From the NCBI RefSeq assembly GCF_019931755.1, contig NZ_CP082918.1, positions 290,001-354,000 of the forward strand: a stretch of DNA of 64,000 bases. Reading direction: 5' to 3'. Each line of letters opens with the position of its first letter. The first letter of the stretch is position 1. This DNA is from Sutcliffiella horikoshii (GTDB lineage: Bacteria; Bacillota; Bacilli; Bacillales; Bacillaceae_I). The position numbers and the translations under genes were made by a program. The notes beneath the pieces were generated by a model. That model had not been told where the DNA came from. It did no database searches and worked only from the letters and a program-made list of their open reading frames with translations. Shown one piece after another: positions 8,208 through 21,058 of the stretch.

Positions 8208-8329
8208 TAATATTGAATGATCTTTGAAAACTAAACAAAACAACAGCGTCATAAGTCGGTTCTACGGAACACGACAAAATGATTTTAAGTAACACAAGCT
8301 AGCAAATTTTGAGCAAAAGCTCAGACTCT

Positions 8330-9887
<1,558 letters not shown>

Positions 9888-10106
9888 AATGTACGCTTGT
9901 TGTTTTGTTTAGTTTTGAGAGAGCATTCTCTCATATTAGATAAATCTTCGGATTTATCCTTAGACAATTCTTACGAATTGTCATAGTTGTTCCTTGAAAA
10001 CTAGATAATGTAACTAATATCAAGATATTCACAAAATATCGTTCATCTTAGTAATTTTCTTTATAGATATCATCGCTGATATCGACACATGACCATATTG
10101 GTCAAC

Positions 10107-13035
<2,929 letters not shown>

Positions 13036-13161
13036 CCAAATAAGTATTGAAATAAGTGAACGATATGAATACCTTGATAGGAACACATTATCTAGTTTTG
13101 AAGGAACAAGAAAGTTGAAAAACTTCTTGATTTTTCCTACAAGTTATATTATAATAGTAAT

Positions 13162-13280
13162 TGTCTGGTAATGATGGCGAAGAGGTCACACCCGTTCCCA
13201 TACCGAACACGGAAGTTAAGCTCTTCAGCGCCGATGGTAGTTGGGGGATCTCCCCCTGTGAGAGTAGGACGTTGCCAGGC
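13162..13280 (+). rRNA. rrf: 5S ribosomal RNA
   Basis: About 118 bases with the conserved GAAGAGGTCACACCCGTTCC and CCGAACACGGAAGTTAAGC segments and complementary ends TGTCTGGTAA/GTTGCCAGGC. Ends approximate. Confidence 0.95.
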
Positions 13281-13312
13281 AAGTGCTTTTTTAAAATAGC
13301 ATATATTATTAT

Positions 13313-13389
<77 letters not shown>

Positions 13390-13393
13390 ATAA

Positions 13394-13469
13394 GGTCCCG
13401 TGGTGTAGCGGTTAACATGCCTGCCTGTCACGCAGGAGATCGCCGGTTCGATCCCGGTCGGGACCGCCA
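13394..13469 (+). tRNA. tRNA-Asp (GTC)
   Basis: Acceptor GGTCCCG/CGGGACC, anticodon GTC in CTGTCAC, T-arm GGTTCGATCCC and encoded CCA. Confidence 0.95.
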
Positions 13470-13481
13470 TTCTTTTAAAAT

Positions 13482-13512
13482 GCGAAACTAGGTTTCGTTA
13501 TTTTTTTTGTCT
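13482..13512 (+). terminator. Terminator of the rRNA/tRNA operon
   Basis: GCGAAAC, TAG, GTTTCGT stem-loop followed by a run of eight T and another T-rich stretch. It closes the operon just after tRNA-Asp. Confidence 0.8.
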
Positions 13513-13584
13513 TTTTTTAGAAAACAAAAAAGAATGGACCCCCTTTCGAGGCCCCATCCTATCCATTCATCCATCTACCTACTA

Positions 13585-14508
13585 TTAATTATAGTTCGCT
13601 TTATGTGCTTCCAAGATCTCTTCAGAAGTAGCAGCTGACCAGTCTTCAATGCTTGCCCCTTCATTTGCATCAACAAAGGATTTCAGCATCTTATAGCTTT
13701 CGCTGTAGCCATATTGACTTGGTAACCCGTTTCTTCCACCTTTAAAGATTTCTTGTGTCTTTTTATCATCTTCTTTTTCAAGCTCGCCCTCAATTCTTGT
13801 CCATAGATCTTTGTTGTATTCTTCATCTACTGGCGCTACATCAATATTAGGATAAACAAGTTTTTGGAACATGGTTCCTTTTCCTTCAATGACAAGGTTA
13901 TCTAAAACGGTAAATGTTTCGCCGTTATAATGGTTATCAACCCAGTAGCTGTGGTGGTATTTGTTTGCGACACCTCCTTTTAGCAAGTTGTCTGTTGTAT
14001 TTCTATCAAAGAATACGACGATTTTGCCAACACCTGCAGTGACGAAAGTGGCTGGTGCATTGTTGTCAGTCGGGAACACACATACAGTTGTTTTGCTTCC
14101 TTCAAGTGGCAGTTCGTTAGAAGACTTGGTTAATGCGTCTTTAACAGCAGCATTGATCTTTTTGGTATCCATTCTTTTCAGGTTATCTTGAACAGCAATT
14201 CTGTTCTTTGGTGGAGCAAGAGCATAGTCTGTATTTGTTTCGAACTCGCCGCCTTTATAGCATTTATCTGCAACCTCATCAAGGATGCTTGAAGTGTACA
14301 GTGCAGTTGCTTCTTCCCCTTTTAGCCCTTCTTCATAGAATGCCTCGTACAACTGGTACACGTGGATTATCTCGAATTCTTGTCCATTTTCTTCGAAGGC
14401 GTATTCTAAGCCGATTGCCTCTTCGGCATCTGCTTCCGTTCCTCCGTTGTTACAACCTGTTAATGCTACAGCCATGATGAGAAAAAAGAAAAAACTAGTA
14501 AAGCGCAT
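13585..14508 (-). CDS. Lipoprotein resembling DUF2268 putative Zn-protease, active site degenerate
   Basis: 307 aa with a lipoprotein signal peptide: hydrophobic stretch, then L-T-G-C with Cys19 as the lipidated residue. The rest resembles what I know of secreted DUF2268 (YjaZ-like) proteins: an I-I-H-V-Y segment near residue 48, then G-G-V-A-N-K-Y-H-H-S-Y-W at 178-189 and L-D-N-L-V-I-E-G-K near 202-210. Family members usually read A-H-E-Y-H-H; here the first His and the catalytic Glu are Asn182 and Lys183, so zinc protease activity is unlikely. The family match is from memory and moderate. Confidence 0.6.
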   Translation of the reverse strand: MRFTSFFFFLIMAVALTGCNNGGTEADAEEAIGLEYAFEENGQEFEIIHVYQLYEAFYEEGLKGEEATALYTSSILDEVADKCYKGGEFETNTDYALAPPKNRIAVQDNLKRMDTKKINAAVKDALTKSSNELPLEGSKTTVCVFPTDNNAPATFVTAGVGKIVVFFDRNTTDNLLKGGVANKYHHSYWVDNHYNGETFTVLDNLVIEGKGTMFQKLVYPNIDVAPVDEEYNKDLWTRIEGELEKEDDKKTQEIFKGGRNGLPSQYGYSESYKMLKSFVDANEGASIEDWSAATSEEILEAHKANYN

Positions 14509-14635
14509 TGTATTCCCTCCTGTGATAGTATTTGCCCCCTATATAGTATATATCGGCAACCAAGTTTAAATATTCTATAAATTATGACAAATTCCTTCTT
14601 TTTCATTAATTTTTTATTAAGGAAATTTTACCCAT

Positions 14636-14666
14636 GAAAAAAACCACCCCAATGAGGTGGCGGTTG
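14636..14666 (-). terminator. Terminator after the DUF3243 gene
   Basis: On the minus strand CAACC...CCACC pairs with GGTGG followed by seven T. It lies 45 bases beyond the stop of the gene at 14711-15028. Confidence 0.8.
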
Positions 14667-14710
14667 TAAACTTGTAATCTAAACAAATACGTATATTTAG
14701 ACTAGTACTA

Positions 14711-15028
14711 TTAATCCACTAGTTTAACAAGCATATGTGCAAGTTTGTGCCGTTCGTCTTTGTCGCCGACTTTCCATAGTTCCTGAAGAAGTTTTTCTTC
14801 ACTGTTTCTAGGATCTTCATGCTTTGCCAAGTAATCTGCTACTTTTTCTGCGGCCATAGCTAGTTGTTCTTCTCCAAGGCCCACTTTTTTTCCTTTGGAG
14901 ACTTTGTCACTTAAATAGCTCTTGAAGGTATCGAAGTCGGCCAGGATCTGTTCTTTTTTGCCAGGGTCCATATTTTCAACTTTACGTTCTACTCTGTCTT
15001 GAGTAGCTTCACGGTCTGTGTATGCCAT
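14711..15028 (-). CDS. DUF3243 family protein
   Basis: 105 aa, soluble, highly charged. The core D-F-D-T-F-K-S-Y-L-S-D-K-V and the C-terminal E-L-W-K-V-G-D-K-D-E-R-H-K-L-A-H-M-L-V-K-L match the DUF3243 family (B. subtilis YmfJ type), whose function is unknown. The gene has a GGAGG-type ribosome site, stands alone on the minus strand, and diverges from thiL. No signal peptide or membrane segment. Confidence 0.75.
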   Translation of the reverse strand: MAYTDREATQDRVERKVENMDPGKKEQILADFDTFKSYLSDKVSKGKKVGLGEEQLAMAAEKVADYLAKHEDPRNSEEKLLQELWKVGDKDERHKLAHMLVKLVD

Positions 15029-15186
15029 TTCTTATATTCCTCCTCTAAATTTAAGCGTTCTCTTGTCCATATCCTTTTTATGGGAAGGTTAAACCTTATG
15101 ATGCTTTTCTTGGCAGAATTATTTTCTTTATGAAGGTGCTTTCGCTATAATAGTGGGTAGCAGTCGGAAGCAGAGGAGTGAAGAGC

Positions 15187-16164
15187 GTGTCCATTTCAGA
15201 TGAATTTGCTTTTATTAAAGATATTCAACCTGATCGATTATTTCATGCTGAGAAGGTAGTTGGAATCGGAGACGACGCGGCCATTATCGGAGTGGAAGAA
15301 GGCTTCGAGAAAATTGTATGTGTCGATACGATGGTGGAAGGTGTTCATTTTACACGTAAAACGATGAAGCCGTTTGATATCGGCTACAAGGCATTGGCGG
15401 CTAATATCAGTGATGTGGCGGCAATGGGTGGATATCCTTTGTATTACCTTGTATCCATTACGATCCCAAAGAGCTGGACGCAGGAAGAACTGAAGACTAT
15501 CTATGATGGGATGAAGACGCTTGGGGAGCAATATGAGATGGATCTAATTGGCGGTGACACGACTTCCGGCAAAACGATGGTATTGAGTGTATTTGTGATT
15601 GGCAAAGTGGAAAAAGGCAAAAGGCTGCTTCGCTCCAATGCGCGCGATGGAGATGTAGTGTTTGTCTCTGGAACGGTGGGGGATGCGGCAGGCGGTCTAG
15701 ATATTCTTTTACATAATAAGAATGCCGGTAAGTTTGAGGCATTAGTAGAGAGCCACCAGCGTCCGAAGCCACAAGTCGCACTGGGAAGGATTTTAAGTGA
15801 GTTTGAACGTGTTTCTTTAAACGATGTGAGTGACGGCTTGGCAAGTGAGCTTTTGGAGATTGCAGAGGCGAGCCAGGTAGATATTTTAATAAATAAGGAA
15901 ACAATACCTATAAGTGAGGATTTACAGCGTTATGATGCGGAAAATGCCCTTAAGTGGGCTTTGACCGGTGGGGAGGACTTCGAACTGGTCGGTTCCATTC
16001 CTGAAGTGGACTGGGCTAAACTGCAGAAGGAGTGCCTGACAGCCGGAATGAAGATTACGAAAATAGGGACCGTTTCTAGTGGCGAAGGACAGGCGTTCTT
16101 GAAAAGTCATGACGGCGTGCAGGAATTGAAAAAAGAAGGTTATAATCATTTTAATAGAGGTTAG
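15187..16164 (+). CDS. thiL: Thiamine-monophosphate kinase ThiL
   Basis: 325 aa from the GTG at 15187. An earlier in-frame GTG (15178) overlaps the AGAGGAG ribosome site, so the later codon is preferred. It has the PurM-like kinase motifs G-I-G-D-D-A-A near residue 27, A-N-I-S-D-V-A-A-M-G-G (metal binding) near residue 73, G-G-D-T-T-S-G near 118 and S-D-G-L-A near 214. It phosphorylates thiamine monophosphate to the diphosphate. First gene of the thiL-tsaE-tsaB-rimI-tsaD cluster, the same order as in B. subtilis (ydiA-ydiE). Confidence 0.95.
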   Translation: MSISDEFAFIKDIQPDRLFHAEKVVGIGDDAAIIGVEEGFEKIVCVDTMVEGVHFTRKTMKPFDIGYKALAANISDVAAMGGYPLYYLVSITIPKSWTQEELKTIYDGMKTLGEQYEMDLIGGDTTSGKTMVLSVFVIGKVEKGKRLLRSNARDGDVVFVSGTVGDAAGGLDILLHNKNAGKFEALVESHQRPKPQVALGRILSEFERVSLNDVSDGLASELLEIAEASQVDILINKETIPISEDLQRYDAENALKWALTGGEDFELVGSIPEVDWAKLQKECLTAGMKITKIGTVSSGEGQAFLKSHDGVQELKKEGYNHFNRG

Positions 16165-16176
16165 GAGTAGGATGAT

Positions 16177-16632
16177 ATGTTGCAAGTGGAGCTTATGACA
16201 CATTCTGCCGAGGAGACCATGGCAAAGTCCGAGGCGCTTGGCAAGTTGATGGAAGGCGGAGAGGTTCTGTTGTTGGAAGGGGATCTTGGCGCCGGAAAGA
16301 CGACGTTTACGAAAGGGTTGGCCAAAGGACTGGAAATCAAGAGGAATGTGAACAGTCCGACTTTTACCATCATCAAAGAGTATCAAGGCCGTCTCCCCCT
16401 TTATCACATGGATGTGTACCGCTTGGCTAACAGTGAAGAGGACTTGGGTTTTGATGATTATTTTGAAGGGGAAGGGGTCACGGTCGTAGAGTGGGCCCAT
16501 CTGATTGAAGAATTTTTGCCAAGTGAACGGTTGGAAATCTATATCTATCACCATGGCGACGATGAACGAAAGATCGTTCTCACACCTAAAGGGGAAAGAT
16601 ATGAAGCTATATGTAAGGAGTTAATGGAATGA
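16177..16632 (+). CDS. tsaE: TsaE, ATPase for tRNA t6A synthesis
   Basis: 151 aa P-loop protein with Walker A G-D-L-G-A-G-K-T-T near residues 34-42 and the segment N-S-P-T-F-T-I-I-K-E-Y shared by the family. TsaE works with TsaB and TsaD to attach threonylcarbamoyl to A37 of ANN-decoding tRNAs. AGGAGTAGG ribosome site. The stop overlaps the tsaB start (ATGA), which suggests coupled translation. Confidence 0.95.
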   Translation: MLQVELMTHSAEETMAKSEALGKLMEGGEVLLLEGDLGAGKTTFTKGLAKGLEIKRNVNSPTFTIIKEYQGRLPLYHMDVYRLANSEEDLGFDDYFEGEGVTVVEWAHLIEEFLPSERLEIYIYHHGDDERKIVLTPKGERYEAICKELME

Positions 16633-17324
16633 CCAAAGTGTTAGCGATTGATACGTCCACCTATGTGTTGGGCGTTGCAATAGTAGAAGAGGATAAAGTG
16701 ATCGGGGAACTGGTCACAAATGTGAAAAAGAACCATTCGCTGCGCGCGATGCCGGCAGTGGAAAAGTTGATGCAGGACTGCGATGTCACTCCTTCTGAAC
16801 TTGATAGGATTGTAGTCGGAAAAGGCCCTGGGTCTTATACGGGAGTAAGGATTGGTGTGACGCTTGCTAAGACGTTGGCCTGGTCATTGAACATTCCGCT
16901 TGTTGGGATTTCTAGTCTGGAACTTGTTGCGGCGAACGGCCGTTATTTTGCCGGAAGTATCTGTGCTTTGCAGGATGCGAGACGCGGTCAGGTGTACACT
17001 GGGCTGTATCGTTTTAAAGAGGACGAGTTGGTGACAGAGATTGAGGACGTCAACATCTTGATGACAGACTGGCTGCAGGCTTTAAAAGACAGGCAGGAAC
17101 AGGTGTTGTTCATCGGAAATGATGTGCACCTTCATAAGGAAACCATCATAGAGTACCTTGGGGAACTGGCGTATTTTGCACAAGTCAGCGAACATAACCC
17201 AAGACCAAGTGAGCTTGCTTTTCTTGGCTTGAAAAGGGAGGCCGAGGATGCTCATTCCTTTGTGCCGAATTACACGAGGCTTGCTGAGGCAGAGGCGAAA
17301 TGGCTGGAAAGTAAAGAAAAATAG
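16629..17324 (+). CDS. tsaB: TsaB, t6A biosynthesis scaffold
   Basis: 231 aa, peptidase M22-like fold. Shows V-L-A-I-D-T-S-T at the N terminus, G-K-G-P-G-S-Y-T-G-V-R-I-G near residues 64-76 and D-A-R-R-G-Q-V-Y near 117. TsaB lacks catalysis itself and dimerises with TsaD in the t6A complex. It overlaps tsaE by 4 bases and is followed by rimI after 9 bases. Confidence 0.95.
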   Translation: MTKVLAIDTSTYVLGVAIVEEDKVIGELVTNVKKNHSLRAMPAVEKLMQDCDVTPSELDRIVVGKGPGSYTGVRIGVTLAKTLAWSLNIPLVGISSLELVAANGRYFAGSICALQDARRGQVYTGLYRFKEDELVTEIEDVNILMTDWLQALKDRQEQVLFIGNDVHLHKETIIEYLGELAYFAQVSEHNPRPSELAFLGLKREAEDAHSFVPNYTRLAEAEAKWLESKEK

Positions 17325-17333
17325 GTGAGCGGA

Positions 17334-17783
17334 ATGAATTCTTTGATTGATATAACAAAAATGACGGTTTACGATATTGAAGGAGTGCACCGGGTGGAGT
17401 TGAAGTCGTTTGCTACACCTTGGACGCAGGACGCCTTCTATTATGAACTGACCAACAATCCGTATGCTCATTATCTCGTGATGAAAGAGGAGAATCGGGT
17501 AATCGGTTATTGTGGGATTTGGATTGTGATGGGGGAAGCGCAGATTACAAACATTGCGGTGGATCCAGCTTGTCGCGGCAGGAAGCTTGGCGATCTTTTA
17601 CTAGGAAAAGCAATGGAATATTGTAAAATGGTCGGAGCAACCACTGTTTCGCTTGAAGTAAGGGTATCGAATGTAGTGGCGCAGGGACTCTACCGAAAAC
17701 ACGGCTTCCAAAACGGCGGAATCCGGAAAAAATACTATGTGGATAATAATGAAGATGCACTAGTGATGTGGGTGAATATATGA
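17334..17783 (+). CDS. rimI: RimI, ribosomal protein N-acetyltransferase
   Basis: 149 aa GNAT-family protein from the ATG at 17334; an in-frame GTG at 17325 falls inside the likely ribosome site AGGTGAG. The acetyl-CoA loop reads [10 protein letters not shown] near residue 80 and the family segment [14 protein letters not shown] precedes it. RimI acetylates the N terminus of ribosomal protein S18 in E. coli; the Bacillus target is less certain. Sits in the t6A operon, as in many Firmicutes. Confidence 0.92.
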   Translation: MNSLIDITKMTVYDIEGVHRVELKSFATPWTQDAFYYELTNNPYAHYLVMKEENRVIGYCGIWIVMGEAQITNIAVDPACRGRKLGDLLLGKAMEYCKMVGATTVSLEVRVSNVVAQGLYRKHGFQNGGIRKKYYVDNNEDALVMWVNI

Positions 17784-18814
17784 AAATAAATGAAGCAAAA
17801 GATGAACTAATATTAGGAATTGAAACGAGCTGTGATGAGACAGCTGTCGCGATTATTAAAAATGGCAAGGAAATCGTGGCGAATATCGTCTCCTCGCAGA
17901 TTGAGAGTCATCAACGTTTTGGCGGAGTGGTACCAGAAATCGCTTCCCGTCATCATGTCGAGCAAATGACAGTGGTATTAGAGGAAGCGTTGGAACAGGG
18001 CGGCGTGACCATGGCAGACATAGATGCAATTGCTGTGACAGAAGGACCGGGACTTGTTGGTGCACTGTTGATCGGTGTGAATGCAGCAAAAGCGCTGGCG
18101 TTCGCTCACCAGAAGCCACTTGTCGGCGTTCATCACATTGCAGGCCATATCTATGCCAACCAGCTTGTGGCAGACCTAGACTTCCCATTGCTTGCGCTCG
18201 TCGTTTCAGGCGGGCATACAGAGCTTGTGTACATGAAAGAGCACGGTTCTTTTGAGGTAATCGGGGAAACGCGTGACGATGCTGTAGGAGAAGCTTACGA
18301 TAAGGTGGCTCGCACGCTTCAGCTGCCATATCCGGGAGGACCTCACATCGACCGTATGGCTGCAGAGGGAACACCTTCTATTAAGCTGCCAAGAGCGTGG
18401 CTTGAAGAAGACTCCTATGATTTCAGCTTTTCAGGTTTGAAGTCAGCTGTTATCAACACCCTTCACAACGCCAAGCAAAAAGGGGAGGAAATTGTCCCTG
18501 AAGACCTTGCGGCAAGTTTTCAAGAAAGCGTGATTGAAGTGCTCGTTGGAAAAACGATTCGCGCGATGAAGGAATATGGCGTGAATCAAGTGTTGCTTGC
18601 AGGCGGTGTAGCGGCAAACAGAGGGCTGCGTGCAGCATTGCAGGAAGCTTTAGATAAGGAAGAGAAGAACTTGGTGATTCCACCGTTATCCTTGTGTACG
18701 GACAATGCTGCGATGATTGCGACTGTGGGCAGTGTGATGTATCGATTAGGAAAGCGATCTGGAATGGATTTGAATGCAAACCCAGGATTGGATATTGAGA
18801 AGCCTTTTAACTGA
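17780..18814 (+). CDS. tsaD: TsaD, tRNA threonylcarbamoyladenosine transferase
   Basis: 344 aa from the ATG at 17780, which overlaps the rimI stop (ATGA); an in-frame ATG at 17768 is possible. The ASKHA-fold signature [11 protein letters not shown] opens the domain and the metal-binding H-H-I-A-G-H lies near residues 109-114, with A-G-G-V-A-A-N near 273. It transfers the threonylcarbamoyl group to tRNA A37. Also known as Gcp/YdiE. Last gene of the operon; its stop lies within the terminator stem. Confidence 0.95.
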   Translation: MKINEAKDELILGIETSCDETAVAIIKNGKEIVANIVSSQIESHQRFGGVVPEIASRHHVEQMTVVLEEALEQGGVTMADIDAIAVTEGPGLVGALLIGVNAAKALAFAHQKPLVGVHHIAGHIYANQLVADLDFPLLALVVSGGHTELVYMKEHGSFEVIGETRDDAVGEAYDKVARTLQLPYPGGPHIDRMAAEGTPSIKLPRAWLEEDSYDFSFSGLKSAVINTLHNAKQKGEEIVPEDLAASFQESVIEVLVGKTIRAMKEYGVNQVLLAGGVAANRGLRAALQEALDKEEKNLVIPPLSLCTDNAAMIATVGSVMYRLGKRSGMDLNANPGLDIEKPFN

Positions 18815-18841
18815 CTTTGTGCAGTTGAAGGGCTTTTTTTG
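18801..18841 (+). terminator. Terminator after tsaD
   Basis: AGCCTTTTAACTG pairs with CAGTTGAAGGGCT, followed by seven T. The stem includes the tsaD stop codon. Confidence 0.9.
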
Positions 18842-18884
18842 TTGTGGTTGCTTGATAGGCAAGGGCTTACAAGGTGGGAACATG

Positions 18885-19004
18885 TTATCCACACTCCTGT
18901 GGATTAAATGTGGATAGTTACCCGAATATCCACTAAAATAAACCTCCAAAATGTGAATAAAAAATGTGGATAACTTTGTGCATTTTTGTGGATAGTGTGG
19001 ATAG
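18885..19004 (+). promoter_or_regulatory. DnaA-box cluster
   Basis: Seven 9-mers within 120 bp match TTATNCACA with at most one mismatch. Exact: 18885-18893 (+), 18952-18960 (-), 18965-18973 (-). One mismatch: 18898-18906, 18909-18917, 18987-18995 and 18996-19004 (all -), the last two directly adjacent. From memory, B. subtilis has a DnaA-binding cluster in the gcp-ydiF intergenic region, and here too the genes on either side are tsaD (gcp) and, further on, a ydiF homologue. Such clusters titrate DnaA and delay initiation. Confidence 0.85.
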
Positions 19005-19140
19005 TTATCTTGGAAACTTATAAAACAAGGGTGGATATGTGTATAAACCTGTGGGTAAGTGGTGCTAGTCGACAAGCTTCAGCAGAATACCTTTTTTGTT
19101 CGACAAAATGTGCGTTCCCGGATGGGGAGAGTGTTGGTAA

Positions 19141-19460
19141 CTTCGGATTGAAGGTGGATGTGGAGTGTTCTATCGGATGGAAGGGTGGCATTGTGAGTGG
19201 CTTCGGTCGTATAGGAGGGCTCTATTAGACTGAAGGGTAGCTTTGTGGGTAGCTTCGGTAGTATAGAGGGCTTCTATTGGACGGAAGGGTAGCTTTTGGT
19301 GTTGCTTCGGTAGTATAGAGGGCTTCTATTGGACGGAAGGGTAGCTTTGTGGGTAGCTTCGGTAGTATAGAGGGGTTCTATTAGACGGAAGGGTAACTTG
19401 GCAGGGAGCTTCGGTCGTATAGACCGCCTCTATAAGACTCTTTTGGTGCTCAGCAAGTCG
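19141..19460 (+). repeat. Tandem 52-bp repeat array, family 1
   Basis: The block beginning CTTCGGT recurs at 19201, 19253, 19305, 19357, 19409 and, weakly, 19461, always 52 bases apart; a diverged unit starts at 19141. A typical unit contains CTTCGGTAGTATAGA, a short loop, then TCTATTGGACGGAAG, which can fold back on itself, followed by GGTAGC...GGTAGC. No open frame or ribosome site fits the array. Confidence 0.9.
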
Positions 19461-19558
19461 CTTCGGGCAAATAGAAAACTTCAAAGCTACCTGACTTTTA
19501 ATTGGGTGGCTGGAATAACTTTTATCAACGCCCGAAACGGATGCAACTGATCTAAAAA

Positions 19559-19670
19559 GGTAACAGAGAGGCTGTATCAGTGACCGAACTGGCATCGATG
19601 AACCAAGAACGGTAACAGAGGAGCCTTCTCAGTGACCAAACCGGCTCTGTTTACCCAAGTTTGGTAATAG
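19559..19670 (+). repeat. Tandem 52-bp repeat, family 2
   Basis: GGTAACAGAG starts at 19559 and 19611, and GGTAATAGAA at 19663, again exactly 52 bases apart. Each unit holds two dyads: GGTAACAGAGA against TATCAGTGACC, and ACCGAAC against AAGAACGGT. The sequence differs from family 1 but the period and the twofold layout are the same. Confidence 0.8.
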
Positions 19671-19708
19671 AAATCAAATTAATTTTGCAAAAATCGTTAA
19701 TAACCCCA

Positions 19709-19752
19709 TTGACTTCTCCCTCTCTAACTTATATAGTTAGTTACATAACTAA
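19709..19752 (+). promoter_or_regulatory. Promoter with palindromic operator for the GntR-ABC operon
   Basis: TTGACT (19709-19714), 17 bases, TATAGT (19732-19737). A palindrome TTAGTTA-CA-TAACTAA (19737-19752) begins at the last base of the -10 box and covers the start site, a fitting place for autorepression by the GntR protein encoded next. Confidence 0.75.
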
Positions 19753-19811
19753 TGAACCAAATAACACAATAACTAAAACACCAGTCAACCCAAAGAAGGT
19801 GAAATCAAATC

Positions 19812-20180
19812 ATGGAAATCAACCTTAAGAGTGACATCCCCATTTTCCAGCAGGTGGCCGAACTGATCGAGAGCGGCATCTTAGAAGGCAGCATGCAGGA
19901 GGGAGAGCGGGTGCCGTCTACTAACGAATTTGCGAAGTATTATCAGATCAATCCAGCAACAGCAGCGAAGGGAATCAATCAGTTGGTCGATCAGGAAATC
20001 CTATTTAAGAAAAGGGGAGTAGGAATGTTTGTGGCAGAGGGAGCAAAGCAAATCATCCTTACAAAAAGAAAAGCGGCATTTTTTAAAGACTATATCGTTC
20101 CGTTAAAAAAGGAAGCAAGCAAGCTTGGTATAACAGAAGAGGAATTAGCGACATTGATCGGCAAGGGGGAAGAGCAATGA
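19812..20180 (+). CDS. GntR family regulator, YtrA subfamily
   Basis: 122 aa. An N-terminal winged helix (residues about 10-75) contains G-E-R-V-P-S-T-N-E-F-A-K-Y-Y-Q-I-N-P-A-T-A, followed only by a short helical tail, which is the YtrA-type architecture. YtrA-like repressors control ABC transporters encoded in the same operon and respond to cell-envelope stress or antibiotics. AAGAAGGTG precedes the ATG. The palindrome at 19737-19752 is its likely operator. Overlaps the next gene by 4 bases. Confidence 0.88.
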   Translation: MEINLKSDIPIFQQVAELIESGILEGSMQEGERVPSTNEFAKYYQINPATAAKGINQLVDQEILFKKRGVGMFVAEGAKQIILTKRKAAFFKDYIVPLKKEASKLGITEEELATLIGKGEEQ

Positions 20181-21058
20181 AAATAGAGGTAAAGAATGTA
20201 TCCAAAATCTACGGAAACAAAAAAGCTGTGGATAACATGTCACTAACGCTTGAGGAAAACAAAATCTATGGCCTGCTCGGACGAAACGGTGCAGGTAAAA
20301 CGACACTAATGCAAATGCTAGCAGGTCATGCGCTTCCTTCATCAGGAGAAATCCTCATCAACGGTCAGAATCCATTTAACAATAGAGGCATAACCAAAGA
20401 TATCTGCCTTGTGAACGAAAGTAACAACTTCATCAAACGTCTTAAAATCAAAGATATTTTAAAAGTGGCTTCGCTTTTTTACCCGAACTGGTCATGGGAG
20501 ACTGCAAATGCACTGCTCACAACCTTCAATCTAAATCCGACTCTCAAAACGAAAGGCTTATCAAAAGGGATGGAATCCTCGCTTGGGATTATCATTGGGC
20601 TTGCCAGCAGAGCGAAAATCACCATTCTGGATGAACCGTATATCGGACTTGATGCAGCGGCCAGGTTTAAATTTTATGAGGTGCTCTTAGAAGAATACGA
20701 AGAGTTTCCGAGAACGATTATTTTATCCACACATCTGATTGATGAAGTGAGTAACTTGTTTGAAGAAGTTGTGCTGATGAGAAGTGGGCAGCTTGTTTTC
20801 CACAAGTCCACAGAGGAGCTACTTGATTCAAGTATCACGATATCAGGGAAAAAGGAAGCGGTGGATGAGTTCTCACAAGGCAAGCGCGTGTTGCATGAAT
20901 CGATCCTAGCAGGAAGAAAAACGGTAACATTATACGGCGAAGGATTAACAGTTGAAGAGGCGACCCAGCACAACTTGGATGCAGACCGGAGCTCCATTCA
21001 GCAACTAATGGTGTATATGACAGAGGAAGAGTTAAAGGGAGGGAAGCAATATGCTTAA
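20177..21058 (+). CDS. ABC transporter ATP-binding protein
   Basis: 293 aa. Walker A G-R-N-G-A-G-K-T-T near residues 35-43, signature L-S-K-G-M near 126, Walker B I-T-I-L-D-E-P near 148 and the H-loop S-T-H near 180, followed by a ~90-residue C-terminal extension typical of antibiotic or bacitracin-type exporters. It pairs with the membrane protein at 21051. Start overlaps the gntR stop (ATGA). The substrate cannot be read from the sequence. Confidence 0.9.
   Translation: MKIEVKNVSKIYGNKKAVDNMSLTLEENKIYGLLGRNGAGKTTLMQMLAGHALPSSGEILINGQNPFNNRGITKDICLVNESNNFIKRLKIKDILKVASLFYPNWSWETANALLTTFNLNPTLKTKGLSKGMESSLGIIIGLASRAKITILDEPYIGLDAAARFKFYEVLLEEYEEFPRTIILSTHLIDEVSNLFEEVVLMRSGQLVFHKSTEELLDSSITISGKKEAVDEFSQGKRVLHESILAGRKTVTLYGEGLTVEEATQHNLDADRSSIQQLMVYMTEEELKGGKQYA

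Noticed and set aside
19986..20020. CRISPR-like array suspected from the regular repeats near 19141-19670
   Set aside because: Units are contiguous and degenerate, without constant repeats and unique spacers, and no cas genes are nearby.
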